64,000 bases of DNA, from positions 1 through 64,000 of the forward strand of contig JASAND010026383.1 in the NCBI GenBank assembly GCA_030248195.1, read 5' to 3'. A program made the position numbers and the translations under genes. The stretch comes from Trissonchulus latispiculum. Its lineage: Eukaryota; Nematoda; Enoplea; Enoplida; Ironidae. Shown in pieces: positions 12,201 through 23,434 of the stretch. The notes under the pieces were generated by a model that saw nothing but the letters and a program-made list of their open reading frames with translations, was not told where the DNA came from and made no database searches. The number at the start of each line of letters is the position of its first letter. Positions within the stretch are counted from its first letter, which is position 1.

Positions 12201-13949
12201 CATATTTATGACAGACGCACAACGAGAAATGATAGGAAATATGATGTGAGTTCTGATCTAATATTGTTGTTCATAGCCTGATCTCGTCACTGAAGAAAAA
12301 TTATTTGCTTCTGTCGTCGCCACCCAAAATTAAGCACCAATCCAGGCAAGAAAAATAAATCATCTAACCCTGTGTAGAGATGCTGTAAGTTCATTATAAA
12401 AGGATAACACACAGTTCGGCAAAAATGCTACGATTCGAACACAAATTCGACCAAAATCTTTAATGTTAGTTTATTGATTCCATTGCGCTCAGTTCAAACC
12501 GAACCCTGTTAAAGTAGTTTACGGTTTTTTTGATGCAGACCCAGCTCAGAAGGAGAATATTTTCATGCGTGGATCTATGCAACTGACAAGGCGAATGAAG
12601 GTATGTAGCCTAACTTTCCTGAATTTAAAGCGATGTTTAGTTATACTGACAACTTAGTGCAACCGCCATCTTCATTCACACCTTAGACGGATGCCTATGG
12701 AAATTCAAGTTACCCCCAGCCAGCGCAACGTACCAGCTTACCGAAATCCTGGACAAGGGACAAGGTCAAATTGCCATCAGACAAGAGGGTGGCTCAAAAC
12801 TAAAACAAACACAAATTATTGACTACGTTTTCTTTACTGCGAACCTTTCCATACAATTATTAATTTTTGACAACCTTTTTTCCAAGAGTTTTTCATATTA
12901 TTTAATTTTGTTTGAAGATTCAGAACAGATGCTTATGAATTCTTGCTTTTATTTAACTTTTGTGAATTTACAAACCGGGCACAAAATTTGAAACTGACCA
13001 GCTTCGTAGGATTGTTTATCGATCAAAATCAAATAATTAATTCAAATAAATTATAATAATAATTAATGGGAATAAAGTCGTTCAACTAACCCATTTGCTG
13101 ACGTGTTGTTCAGGGCAGCAAGGCAATGTTGTCTATTGCAAGACCGTAGAAACTCTCGAATCTTCAGCGCAGTAAATTGGGGGACCGTTGTCGGTTAACA
13201 AACCATTTAGCATTCCGAAACGACCACATAATGGGTCGCAGAAATTCATTGACTTTATCTGTCGACATCGTGCCGCTGCTGAATACTTCTCGCCATTTTG
13301 TTGTATAGCACGTGAGGACCAGGAGGATTCTTGTTGTGGATTACCGCTGTAAGCTGCAATAAGAGTCTTACTCAGTCGTATTAATCGCAAGCAGCAGTTT
13401 GTTCCAATTGGGCCATGATAATATACAAGTATTGCTCTTACTAAATCAAATTTGGAAAATATTCTGATATAGTTCCGGAATGTGGAATAATCTGGGACTT
13501 GCTTTTCCAACTTGCAGTCCTAGAAGTGGATGGGTGCTAAGATAGGTCAGGGGAGGCACTGTCTCACCCATGCTTTTCCCACTCGGTCTACAAACTTGAG
13601 CGATTTGGTAACTCGGAACACAACAATACGTACGTTCCTCAACACACACAAGTACGTTCCTCTAGCTGTTATGTTTAACTTCTATGTCGTTTTGGTGAAT
13701 TCAATTGCACAACTCGCAGTATCAATTGCCTTCCTAATTTAGGTACATGGGCTTATCCATGGGATCCCAACTGTCACGCCAAAGCAATTCGGTGGTATCC
13801 GGGCAGACCGGAAATGGGCGGCGAAGTTGAAGGCGATTGTGCGGCGCTTAAGTCCGATCAATTCGTGTTCGACGAACCGTGCGAGTATAAGGAAGCAGTG
13901 GAAGTGACCATTTGCCAGATCCCCAACTTCGCTCCCACTGATGCTTGCG
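3251..13949 (+). CDS. CTLD-A: secreted protein with Cys-rich region, Thr-rich linker and C-type lectin domain (8 exons, 3' end not found)
   Basis: Exons: 3251-3304, 4931-5010, 6204-6326, 10620-10739, 11119-11315, 12074-12245, 12539-12600, 13743-13949; all GT-AG, phases 0,2,2,2,1,2,1,1. About 338 residues are visible. Exon 1 is a signal peptide (MGLRFWLLTAVIVTPLHI). Exons 2 to 5 carry 15 cysteines, with motifs such as SCLERTALKCLRK, CYRNLKSNQRDFF and CVRWNPYETW. Exon 5 then becomes a short Thr/Ala linker. Exons 6 to 8 form a C-type lectin fold: CPSGW.....FGCY, Y.EAV.YCQ....ATLPIF, then GTWAYP.DP.C and a closing CQIPNF. The usual sugar/calcium triplet is replaced by RPE and the WND-like segment is degraded, so calcium-dependent sugar binding is doubtful. 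Exon 8 ends with a good donor in phase 1, so at least one more exon exists; I could not place it. Introns hold SINEs, foldbacks and a Gypsy remnant. The same exon plan recurs in CTLD-B. Confidence 0.85.
3582..3705 (+). repeat. tRNA-derived SINE, 5'-truncated copy
   Basis: Matches the second copy at 3838-3976 from GAGCGTTGGCCTAGACAGCC through the B-box-like GGTTCGATCCCC and on through a shared non-tRNA tail that ends TTGTATTATTCTA. It lacks the 5' part of the tRNA head. It lies in intron 1 of CTLD-A. Confidence 0.75.
3838..3976 (+). repeat. tRNA-derived SINE, copy with complete head
   Basis: The head looks like a tRNA: an A-box-like TGGCTCAATCAGTAGAGCG, an anticodon-arm region, and a B box GGTTCGACCCC. 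It is followed by a tail (TTTCGGGTCGGAGGTGCTGT...) shared with the neighbouring copy, which a real tRNA gene would not have. The two copies are in the same orientation about 255 bp apart. Confidence 0.78.
6536..7757. repeat. Foldback element, about 1.2 kb
   Basis: Outer ends are inverted: GGGGGCGACTAAACTTTTGC on the left, and CATTTTAGTCGCCCCCC on the right. Inner segments also mirror each other, for example CTGCAAGGTTGCCATTTGCC near 6753 against GGCAACCTTGCAG near 7523, and GGCACATGTGCCCCTATCTG against its complement near 7490. The centre holds the core motif TCAGCGTGGTCGA at about 7141. It lies in intron 3 of CTLD-A. Confidence 0.78.
7770..8770. repeat. AT-rich degenerate repeat, related to 32830-32960
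   Basis: No exon seen. The stretch around 8270-8340 (TGCGAGTATTTTGTTTTGAA, then a run of CTCAAAAAC) resembles one near 32858-32895, so both appear to be copies of the same dispersed repeat. Boundaries are not clear. Confidence 0.35.
8776..9181. repeat. MITE-like foldback with (GTTTAAG)n arms
   Basis: Inverted ends CCGGTTCACACT (left) and AGTGTGAACCGG (right). The left half carries runs of GTTTAAG repeats (8800-8893) and the right half the complementary CTTAAAC runs (9105-9160), so the whole element can fold. The 7-mer unit is not the common metazoan telomere repeat TTAGGG. Confidence 0.75.
9296..10030. repeat. Foldback element, about 0.73 kb
   Basis: The left end (CTTAAGGGTGGGGGGTCCAT) returns as ATGGACCCCCCCCCTTAAG on the right. 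Inner sections such as CTTTCTCCGATCTCGCTGAT and its complement near 9965 also pair. It is the same family as the arms of the composite element at 15770-17280. It lies in intron 3 of CTLD-A. Confidence 0.82.
10235..10545. repeat. MITE with repeated GGGTTCAACCC-like motifs
   Basis: Ends are inverted (GGCCAGTGTTATCAAAA and TTGATAACATCGGCC). The interior is packed with near-palindromic CAACCC/GGGTTG motifs. It sits 75 bp upstream of exon 4 of CTLD-A. A short relative lies at 58978-59110. Confidence 0.7.
11499..11571 (-). repeat. tRNA-like SINE head (minus strand)
   Basis: On the minus strand it reads GGCCCTGTGGTGTAGTGGGT, an anticodon-arm-like hairpin, then GTAGTTCGAACCCCGG. A- and B-box-like segments and a pairable anticodon stem are present, but position 33 is not T and the acceptor and T stems do not pair well. 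I read it as a SINE or tRNA pseudogene, not a working tRNA. Confidence 0.55.
13090..13300 (-). pseudogene. Gypsy-type (Ty3) integrase core fragment
   Basis: In the minus-strand frames, RFGML..LLTDNGP is followed, after a frame change, by CAEIREFL and then RQHCLA and NTSANGL. This order matches the region around the second catalytic Asp of Gypsy integrases, where ITDNGPQF, an EF..FL segment and HP..NG occur. Frameshifts and missing flanks show it is dead. It lies in intron 7 of CTLD-A, in antisense. Further upstream parts of the polyprotein are not recognisable with confidence. Confidence 0.6.
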
Positions 13950-15660
13950 GTATACTTTTTATTGTTGTTTGCATCACATATGGTGGAATGTGGGCGCATG
14001 TGGGATGTGTTTAATAAGTCTAATGTTGTGCTAAGTCAAATGCAGATTATGGAATGCATGATTACTTTAGTGATTAACATTGGTTCGGTTCCTATGCTTT
14101 ATTTCTCAGTCTGAAAAAGCAAGATTGTCAGTGCAATTAACAGCTCTGAACTTTTGTGCTACAGCTGTGCTATTAGTTACATATCTGAGAGAATAGGAAA
14201 ATAACTTAATCCAGTCACTTTAACCTGTCTTAATCACACGATGGGTGCAAATTAGTCAGAACAAAGTATTCTATGAATAAGTGCTACAGTACGACTGCGG
14301 AAAGGTAAAGTAAGCTGGCACCCGAAGATTTCATTATCGAATCATAGTTGTTTGTTGTGATAATGTGGTGTATGCTAATGTCTTATGTCTCCCAGAGGGA
14401 GTCCAACTAGTGACAGTGGACGCTTTTAACTTTAGAGGTCTTTAGTGTTCTCTTCAGAATTTTTGTTTTCTTTAACCATAGCTTCGTCTATTCTTGTAAC
14501 TATTCTTTACTTTCTTTTGCGTTGGGGAGGGGGCGACAAAGAGAATGTATCTTGTGGTATAATAGAAAGAATTTGCCTAATTTTCTTCCAGAATTTTAGC
14601 AGATATCAGTTGCTAAAGGGGTCAGTTACGTGTTGAGGGTTAGCGAAGTGCGAACAATTAGTATTTGCCTTATTTTTGCGCCTTTTTGGCAAATTGATAG
14701 TTTGAGTTTGGGCACATGTCGTATTCTGACGATTACTAAGTTTTGCTGCTTGGAATAAAGGCGGTTAATTCAGTAAACTTAAATTGTTTGTCAAATAAAT
14801 GATACGTAGGGAGGTTATTTGTTCATGTTTGAGAGCGTAGCACACCGATGAATTAGAAGCTGCACTCAAAAATCAAACATCACGTACTGCTCTTTACTTA
14901 CCAAAAGCAACGATGTTTCAAAAATTCACGCCGGTTTCGTTTGCTCCTGGATTTCGCAAAGAGTTTGCTTGCATTCATGATAACATTTGTATTTCACTTG
15001 CTTCAATATGTTTCAGCGTGAACTTGTCATATCAGAAATGAACTGTGACTGGACACTGAAGGAAAACTGAACTGTTTATGTTCTTATTGCCTTAAACTTT
15101 AATTGCACTTGCCACATTTTTTCGCACTTTCGCTTGCTTTGCAATTTAAAACATATTTTTGTCTGGAGGCTACAGAAGAGGATCATTTGACTGTTTCAAA
15201 AATTCGATTGTTTTTATGCAGCTAGATTGCAAAGTACACAAAGATTGACTTACAAAAATTGACATCATGACTAGCGTTAGCTTGCAGTAAGATCTAGGAT
15301 CCTTGTAAAAATGAATGAAAAGTCATTTTCCAGTGAATTATTAAAAGTCTGTTGTTTTTGCATCCATTGCATCTTAACCAACCTTCAGGGCTTAAAACTT
15401 GTTGCCTTTCTCGTGTCGTGTAGCGAGACATAGGGTGTTCGTTCACAGACTTTTATCACTTATCATTGTGAACACGGTACAGTTCTGATGCGGTATAGTT
15501 TATTTTATAAGACATTAAGGTTTGTCGTTGTGAGACTTAGCGGGGATGCTTTCGCGATCATTGAAAATACAAAAACGTTCTCAACTTTAGTAGTCGTTAT
15601 GTGTTCATGCTATGTTCGCACAAACTAAACAGCTGAAGCTCCAACTATATAGCAGTGTTG
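13950..15660. other. Region downstream of CTLD-A exon 8, terminal exon not located
   Basis: CTLD-A must continue here because exon 8 ends in a donor. A reading frame with a hydrophobic run and an upstream acceptor-like AG occurs near 14435-14610, but two frames are open and nothing matches CTLD-B, so I do not call it. No repeats with clear limits. Confidence 0.3.
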
Positions 15661-15984
15661 GCATCTGGGTGGGATCCCATGGGATCCCATGGGATGGGAT
15701 GGGATGGGATTTAAAACTCTTCCCACATGGGATTGGTGGGATTCAATGGGATCGGTTAGCCATGCACTCACTTAAAGGGGAGCCCAGTTTTTGTCAATCT
15801 CAGATTTCGCTCATTTTCACATATTTTTTAGTCTAGTAATATTTCAACGAACTCATTAAATTTAAGTCGGATCTGTTGAAGAGTAATTTCAGCTAAAAAT
15901 AGAGGTATTCATGTGTTAAACATAGGAAACTGAAAAAGTAAGGATTGTTCCGTGCGCCAAAGGAGTCTTGCCAATACTGTTATC

Positions 15985-16270
15985 CACCGGCCCAATTTTT
16001 CGTGGGCCGGCCGCCCGGTGCACTGGCCTTCACCGGCCGGCCTGTGCCATTTTTTACCGGTTAACCAAAGTACAAGTAAAAATATAAGATATTTGATAGT
16101 GTTTAAAGCAAATTTCAGCAAGTTTAAGGCGATAAGCCGCCAAAACTGCCACTGGCACGTATTTGACTGGCCGGCCTGCCTCGCCGTATTTAACTTGCCG
16201 GCCTATTCTCGGCAGGCGGCCATCGGAACCTGGGCCGCCGGCCAGCCGGTCTAAACAAGGCCGGTGCACA
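15985..16270. repeat. CCGGCC-rich palindromic insert
   Basis: Dense GGCCGGC/GCCGGCC motifs at both ends (for example CACCGGCCGGCC near 16031 and GGGCCGCCGGCCAGCCGG near 16231), separated by AT-rich DNA. Its composition is unlike its surroundings, and it can form a strong hairpin. A fragment of similar type occurs near 18260. Confidence 0.6.
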
Positions 16271-16699
16271 ACACTACTTGTCAATGATAAAACAGAGTAG
16301 TACAACGTTCAAGTCATCGAAGGGCGACCTGAAGGGAGCGGAATTTTAATTTAGATCTTTAAAATTTTTCAATTAATTTTTGAAGTTTGAGAACATCCGA
16401 ATCTGAGTGTTTTGCAACGCAGAAACTAGGGTTCAGAAAATTTGATGAAATATTTTGAAAACTGTGAGAACTATTTGAAGATTCTAACTCCTACAGATAT
16501 TACCTCATGACAAGTCATTTCGAAGCTACCAATTAATCCTGTTCTACTCTGCCAGATTTTGAAATTTCTGTAGCGCAGGAACCGGAATTTTTAGCTATAA
16601 ATTTCGAAAATTTGCGTTTATTTGCAAATAACACAGAATCATAACAACAAAGACCTACAAAATGTCAGATATATGTGCGCAGCACTATTGATGACTTTA

Positions 16700-16785
16700 G
16701 GTACCTGCGCGAAAGAAACCACTGAGCTAGAAACCACAGCCAAAGAAACCGCTGCGCTACAAGAAGTTCAGGAATTAATTTTCAA
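16700..16785 (-). repeat. Short SINE-like fragment
   Basis: GAAACCACTGAGCTA recurs at about 16717 and about 49725, in both places beside a GCGCTAC or TAGCGCA motif. On the minus strand this reads TAGCTCAGTGGTTTC, an A-box-like start of a tRNA. Only a fragment is recognisable. Confidence 0.35.
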
Positions 16786-17575
16786 TCGATTGGTGGTAGT
16801 TCTGTCTCTTTAGATTCACTCTGTATAAACTGGTTGCCAGAAATACAAAACCGGTCAATTTCAACTTTTAGTCCTACTCCTGAGGAATTCGAACATTAAA
16901 GGTTAAACTAATTATTGCAGATTTAAAACTTGCGGCTTTAAAATAAAATGTTCACAAAATGTTATTTAAAAATTTCTAAGAGTCTCAATCAAATTTCTAA
17001 TTGCAACAAATTACAGTCCTTCTCCATTATTTTCCAATGATACAGTGCAAGTTAGGTTTTTCTAGTTTTCAGATTTGTTTGTCACTCAATCAACAAGGTG
17101 AAACTTTTTAAATTAACACTACGTACCTCTAGTTTGGCTTCCAACAACAACCGGAAGAAAAAGAGATCCCACATTAGTTTCAAAAATCGTTAAAATGAGT
17201 GTTTATATTAAAATAATACGCAAAAACAAGCGAAATCGGAGAAAATGGAAAAAACTGGCAAAAAGACAGACCCCCTACAGCTCAAGCTCTACAAATTTGC
17301 TTCTAAAGCTTTGCGCATTCAGTTCAGACCACTGTTTAGTAGAAAATTTGTTGTTAGGCGTTTTGGCTACTTCCTGCAACATATGGGGGGGGGGGTTCTT
17401 CAAACTAGTAGGCAAACATTGATATTTCAATGCTACCGCAATTTTAAGGTTAAATATTGCAAGTGGGATTACGTGGGATTGGAAAAATCCAGTTCGGACA
17501 AGTGGGAGGATATGGGACGGTGAAATGGCAAATCTGGTGGGATGGGATGGGATGGGATCAGAAAAGTCGTCCCAT

Positions 17576-19487
17576 TTGCCAACTCTGCTATATAGTCACA
17601 TAGACAAGAATCACCATGCTATCGCATGTGACATTTATTAAAATCCTTAATGGTTTCATATTTAGTGATATAAAAGGTTACACCAACCTCATTTTAACTT
17701 AATATTTAATTTCTGGTCCTAAAAACCGGAAATTTCACAATTCAGGTGGGTGAGTGCTAACAGATACGAGAGACCTCAGGAGCCTTGAATCCAATCCTCG
17801 GAGCATCTAGGTTTATGTAGACTTGGAGAATTTGCATTTAGCCAAACCAGTTCAATTCCTTGGAATTTGTCTCAGCCATATCAGTTAGAGCGAATTTCCA
17901 ACCGTGCCAGCACCATCCATAGAATGAGTTAACCGCGAAGCCTAGTCTAAGTCAGATCAAGCTTAAATCCAAAAACCTTGGCTCAATTCAGCACAGCAGC
18001 CACGACCTTAGTCATTTCATCCACCTCGACAATTTTCATTGGAACATGGCTAGGGTAAAACCAGCTTTCCAGCCATGCCAGCTAGTGTTTGACCGTCCCG
18101 CCACCGGGCAGGATGCAAACTAACAGTCAGAAATTTACAATTTATTAAACTTAACATGAACAGCAAGTTTGGCTTTTGTCTGGTTTGTGCAATCAGTGTA
18201 CACGTGCATAAAACCCAAAATTCAATATCTCAGCAGTCACTGCAAACTGCTCCAGGCCGGCAGCCGGCCGGCCTGAAACAATAATGCCAGCACGATTCCG
18301 TGAAAAGAATTAAGAGCAAAGCTTAGCTTGAACAAATCAGAGTAATCTAGCTTGGTTTGAGTACTCAATGTCTTTTCTCAGTGTCTCAATTTGGCATTAA
18401 TGGAATGATCGTCATCTGGAAGACACAAGATGCCTAGGATTACCTACATTACTGAGTGGGGAACAAGACAGTTGCGCCTATATATTGGTTCTGGTCGCTA
18501 ATTACATAATAGTTAGTTTTCCTATTTTTCTATAACTCTCAAATGCACCAGTTTCTCTGTATATCTGAATACATGGGTAGGTACAAAATGGCTGTTCTGT
18601 CGCAGAAGCGGTGCCATCCAGAATGAAATCGCCTGATCAATCAATCTCTCTCTCTCTCTATCACGAACGAACCTACTTCTGAACAGTTTTGTTGTCAGTT
18701 ATTGTGGGATACGAAGTAGTATTGTCTATATCAAAGTTCTAACTAATTTACTGCAATGTGCTGTCTCAGTGAACAACAGGGTATGATAAATTTTACTTCA
18801 TTCTGTTTTGTTCAGATTTCCCGAAATATACTGGTTGTTATAGCATTATCCCAGTTACAGATAGCTTCAAGTAATATTAACAGGTGTTGTAAAAATAATT
18901 GTGTAGAGCTAAATAAAGCAAAATATATGTTCATGTCAAACGTGATGCATTAGAGATATCTCCCTTTTGCTGGATGAAACACTCACGGTCATTGCACGAC
19001 AGATTGTATGCGAAAAACTATTGATAATAAACTTAAAATGGAAGGGTATTGTCAATCTTCTATTTTATCGCTGCCAGTTGCTGCTGCCTGTTCCGAGTTA
19101 GCATCAATAGCTTCTGTCTGAGCTAACAGTTTAAAGTTTGTACTAAGAGAAATATGGAACTCAATAGGTTCCAAAGGGCATTGACGTATATTTTGTGATG
19201 CAAACTGGTTTTAGAATTGCTAGAGAATAACTAAGAAAAATTAAATCTCTTCTCAAATTAAACATAGGATATTCAATTCAATTTATAATTAAATCTTTCT
19301 CGGTAATTTTGAAATTCCAACCTTTCTCCTGATAAGGCGGGCAGGCTTGCAAGATCACTTCACTTCCCTTTCCCATGTTTTAATTACGTGTGTATATATA
19401 GCTGAGTGCACGCTGCAGAGAGCTTCGTTGCTCTTTTGTTCCGCTCCGTTCCGTTAACGAGAGGCCAGGACCTAAACTACACTGTAA
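17576..19487. other. Intergenic, AT-rich
   Basis: No supported gene. Contains a fragment of the GGCCGG-type repeat near 18255-18275 and a (TC)n run near 18644-18660. Confidence 0.35.
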
Positions 19488-20469
19488 AAAAATTTCCTAG
19501 CTGTTATCTATTTTTCGATGATCACTGTTGTCATTCAAGAAAAATAGATAAAATTTATCAGATATAAAAGATATCAGTTAGCTATTATTTCGGGATTGAT
19601 TGAAAATCTAGAAAATTAGATAACAGTTATCTAATATTGCTGGCTAATATCAATCTTTTTAATTTGGGCATTAGTACTTCAACGGCAATTGCTAACCTGT
19701 ACTCATTAAATATTGTTGATAGTGGCAAAATTTTTTAATCTTAAAGTTAATTAAATACTTTAGATAGTTACCAATTTTAATAATTTTCGGCGTTTTATGA
19801 TGATAGCGGCAAGCAACATGGGCAGAGGAGAGGCTCCTTAGTTGTAGCTATGAAACTGCACTCAAAATGCGTCTACACTCAATTTAACCTGATAGTAGAG
19901 GGGACAAAGTTGTATCCGGGTCTATAATTTCAGACACAGCCTGGACCCAGAACTGGACGGCTTTCCCCAGACCCGCAGGCTCGGATTCCGGGAAATACTT
20001 TAATCAACCTGCACTGGGTTTTGGTCTAAATTGCACTATTATTCTCCGTATTTGGTGATACGACAGCAAAAGCATCAGGAACAAAGCGACTTTGCTTAAC
20101 TTAATGACGCTATTTTTGTTTTCCAATATTTGCTTTGAACGTTGTCAATAGAACTAAAGATGAGAGCCAACTATGGGATGGCAGAAGTTTAAAGTTCGAT
20201 GCTGGAAAAGCTATGTAGTTCGCCTATTGCCTCTTAATAATACTGGTTTGATGAAAAGAATGAAAGAATTCCACAATGTAGCGTCCCACAGAGCCAATTC
20301 AAGTTGATGATGTCGGATCAAAACTCAACATACCATGCATGGAAACTTTGTTTCGTCCTGACCGCCGTGTATGATTAAACAAATGATTAAACTTTCGAAA
20401 TTTAGCCACAATTTTAAATTTAGCATCTATTTTAGCCCGCCTCAAGGCATAGTGTTGTTTTAGTAACCG

Positions 20470-20900
20470 ATGTTAGTTTCAGTTTCAGTTTCAAGTCTCT
20501 TCCCAAAATAGTTTCAGTTTCAGTTTTAGTTTTAGTCGGAGTTTCAGTATCAGTTTCAATTCATTCGAAAAACTGCAGATTCCAGCCTTGAGACATAATT
20601 AATGCATGAATTTATGATCATATATACCTCGCTGCAGAGTATTAACGAAAAAACCGCTTTAAACCTTCAAATTTTCATGTCTTGAAAAAGACTGAAACTA
20701 GTTTCAGTCCGAGTTTCGGGTCTGAATCTAGTTTCAGTTTCAGTCGGCCGCCTACAATAGTTTCAATTTCAGTTTCAGGTCTCCTCACGAAATAGTTTCA
20801 GTTTAAGTTTCAGTTTCTGAAACTAAACTGAAACTGAAACTGAAACCTGTACAACCTGAAGCCTAGTTTCAGTTTCAGTTTCAGTGCCTGAAACATCACT
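20470..20900. repeat. (GTTTCA)n foldback element
   Basis: Hexamer GTTTCA runs occur at several places (20483-20570, 20700-20880) with one complementary TGAAAC run at about 20815-20848. It lies inside the TIR element at 19490-23054. It resembles in design the (GTTTAAG)n element at 8776-9181. Confidence 0.6.
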
Positions 20901-21205
20901 ACCTCAAGGTCAAAAGCTATGGTAGGAAAGAGGGGGCAAGGTCTGCCACTTTTATTTGATCAAAATTGGCGCAAAGAGACGCCGATTTTTGCCAGAATTT
21001 CAAATTTAGACCTGTCACTGTTGGAGAAAGAAGCAACACTTAGCATACATTTAGCATTTAGAACTAGTACAGTGGCAACATGGCAAGCAACATTGATGCG
21101 AGGCAAACAGTAACACCTGTGATCAAAACATTTTGGTCCTGTTAAATATCAGTGTTTTGCGTGAACTCCGAAAGGTTGAAAATCAGCGCAATAAAATAAT
21201 CTCAA

Positions 21206-21278
21206 CGACGAGGGTGTGGCTCAGTGGTACAGCGTTCTGATCAGGAACCAAAGCTGGGTGGCTCGATGCCCGCAATGG
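21206..21278 (+). repeat. tRNA-like SINE head
   Basis: GAGGGTGTGGCTCAGTGGTA is an A-box-like start. CGTTC-TGATCAG-GAACC forms an anticodon-like hairpin with a 7-nt loop, and GGCTCGATGCCC is a degenerate B box. Position 33 is G rather than T, so it is not a functional tRNA. Confidence 0.6.
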
Positions 21279-21536
21279 ACACTTTTCTTCACATTTTCAA
21301 TCCTGATTTCAAACATTCATTGTCCCATCTTTCGTTTGAACTCGAAACCGCTTAAAGTATATATATTTCATTTTGAAGCTCAAAACAGATCCAAAACTTG
21401 TCCACGAACTTTCTTCAAAATACAATTTGCAAGTTTTGTATGCATCAGTTCTGTGAGACAATCCCGAAAAACCGAATATTAACAATTTGCAGCATTCTTC
21501 GAACTTTACTAATATGCACAATAGGTGCATCAATCA

Positions 21537-21815
21537 GGCCCGCACCCAGGATTTTGAAAAGGGGGGGTGCAAGGTAAAATACAACGGGGGTCTGGGGGGC
21601 GGAGCCCCCCTGAAGTTGAAGAATTTTTGCATTTTTACCCAAAAATCGTACATCGGATGTTTATTTCTTGCAAAAAGTAAATAATCGCGCCGAAGGCGCG
21701 AAAATTTTTTAAAAATAGCTGCTTTTGCTATAAAAATAGCAAAAATTTTCTATTTTGTCATCCCAAAAGGGGGTGGTCTAGACCCCTTGAACCCCCCCTG
21801 GGTGCGGGCCTGGCA
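21537..21815. repeat. MITE with CAGGCCCGCACCCAGG ends
   Basis: The left end CAGGCCCGCACCCAGG mirrors the right end CCTGGGTGCGGGCCTG exactly. The next bases are also inverted G/C runs (GGGGGGGTGC against CCCCCCC). The inside carries a small perfect hairpin, TCGCGCCGAAGGCGCGA, and another, GGGGGGCGGAGCCCCCC. A short non-coding TIR element. Confidence 0.85.
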
Positions 21816-23056
21816 TCAATGGACAGCTTTTTCAATTTTAAGAAACGACTCTTCTCACCACAAACTTCCATTTGATTGTTATTTGTTTGTCATAGTTCAA
21901 AGTTCCCGTTTTGGCCCGTTTTCAACAGAAAGTGAAAATTTTGAATAGCTACAACCTTTTTATTCCAGGCCGAAATCATCTGAAATTTTAATAGATTGCG
22001 TAAAATTCTAATTGCTATCATTGGGCGCGCTTTGACCTCAATGCTGTAGGTAGAATTTTTGACCCTGGCAGCCCAACCCACTTAAATATTAAAATGTATA
22101 TATGCACATGTAGAATAACTGGTTGACAGAACTGATTTTTTTCCATGATTTGATTTCATAAAACAATTCAGCTCATTATGAGCTTCAAAATGATGTATAG
22201 ATCTCTGCAAAACTCGCAAAATTGAGCAAGTTATGAACATTTCAATCTGGGTATCCAGACGCTGTCACAGTCAGCTCCACGTTTGACCCCATAAATTTTG
22301 CTGCATCAGCGAAGCAGGTTTCATCCAGCTCAAACACTTCGTGCAGTAACGTGTGTTACGCAAGTACTCGATACGCTGATACCGCATCGAGTACTATATA
22401 AAGGAGAGAAACAAACAAGTTTTTTAAGTTTCCTGTCAATATTTTCTGACATATTTGCTCCTACTGTTTCTGTTTACAGAGCAGTGGAAGCAATCTTTTT
22501 TGGCCAGTACGTACCTTTGGGGGTACCGATGGCAGGGTTTAAACCCAATAAGAAGGGTTGAAATCCCTTTTTATTGGAAGCCCCAATTCAAATGGTCGGA
22601 TAGCTAGCTAATATCCAAAGCGTTGGATTGGATGGCTGTCAGTGAATATTGTGGATATTTTAGTATCCAACAGGATGATTCTTGACCAACCATATAAATG
22701 AAAATTACAGATCGAAGCTCATTTTCCGGTTCCTATCGTCTGTGATGTGCCTCTATGCGGCACAGTATTAGGGAGCATATTCGCTTTGTTTTCCGCAATT
22801 ATTCTAAATTGAACAAAAAACTAACAAATACCAGTCATCCTTTAATTTTAGGTGACGACCCTCTATTTTTCACGGATAACAGTTACCTTGGAATTTATGG
22901 TAAAGGCTATTAAAGTTAAATTGGTAACAAGTCTCCAATTTTAACTGTTTGCTGCCATCCCAAATTATTGGATAACAGTTATCTAATTTGTTGGGATGTC
23001 ACAAATTCCCTATCTAAGAAAAATAGATAACTGTTATGCAATTTTTTTACAGTGTA

Positions 23057-23220
23057 ATTTGTTACGCCATGCAGTTAGTTACCTGCACAGCGCAACAGTG
23101 TGTTCAGCTGAGCTGCAACCTAGACAGCTCAGCTGTACACCTAAAAGGTCTACCAGCCGACGCGCATTTACTGCCAGATGATCTTATAAATTGTGTATTA
23201 GCTGCAGCATTGCATAATTA
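23057..23220 (+). CDS. Possible terminal exon of an unknown Cys-containing protein
   Basis: Between the right end of the TIR element and the relic exon lies a reading frame of normal amino-acid composition. It can start after the acceptor-like CATGCAG at 23073 and runs to TAA at 23217-23219, with four cysteines (VTCT, QCVQ, SCNL, NCVL). I recognise no family. It may be the surviving last exon of a neighbouring lost gene, or chance. Its location beside a relic of the CTLD family is the only contextual support. Confidence 0.22.
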
Positions 23221-23434
23221 AGTTTCATCAGTTTAGTGGAAGGCTTCATTTGTAGCTTGTTTCGGTGTATAAGTACTTACAACACGACATTACTTGCATT
23301 AAGAGTCGCATGCAGCGTCGCACAGAAAGCTCTCAGTGGCACTCTTGCGCTTCGTGTACACACTCGGCGCATCCCGAACGGCGTGCTTATAAATCTCTGA
23401 ATGCACGCCGTGCCGTGCTCAATCTGATGTTTAC
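23221..23434. other. Short GC-richer spacer before the relic exon
   Basis: An open frame runs through 23265-23522 but has no splice context or recognisable motif. Left unassigned. Confidence 0.3.

Larger units (their letters stand above)
15661..17575. repeat. Composite foldback flanked by (GGGAT)n tracts
   Basis: GGGAT repeats occur at both ends (15671-15715 and about 17537-17560). Inside, the left segment (15770-15965) and right segment (about 17090-17280) are diverged members of the same family as the foldback at 9296-10030. They share the CGTGCGCCAAA, TTTCGCTCATTTTC and CATGTGTTAAACATAGGAAA segments. A GC-rich block is nested at 15985-16270. The order suggests one repeat inserted into another. 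Confidence 0.6.
19490..23054. mobile_element. Non-autonomous TIR DNA transposon, about 3.6 kb, TA target duplication
   Basis: The left end CACTGTAAAAAAATT...CTATTTTTC and the reverse complement of the right end match at 33 of 37 positions. TA dinucleotides flank both ends (19488-19489 and 23055-23056). Near-palindromes of the GATAACAGTTATC type occur just inside both ends (about 19620 and 22975). No transposase reading frame is visible. The inside holds a GTTTCA repeat element, a tRNA-like SINE and a GC-ended MITE, so later insertions have enlarged it. TA duplications point to the Tc1/mariner or a related group; the family is not certain. Confidence 0.7.
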
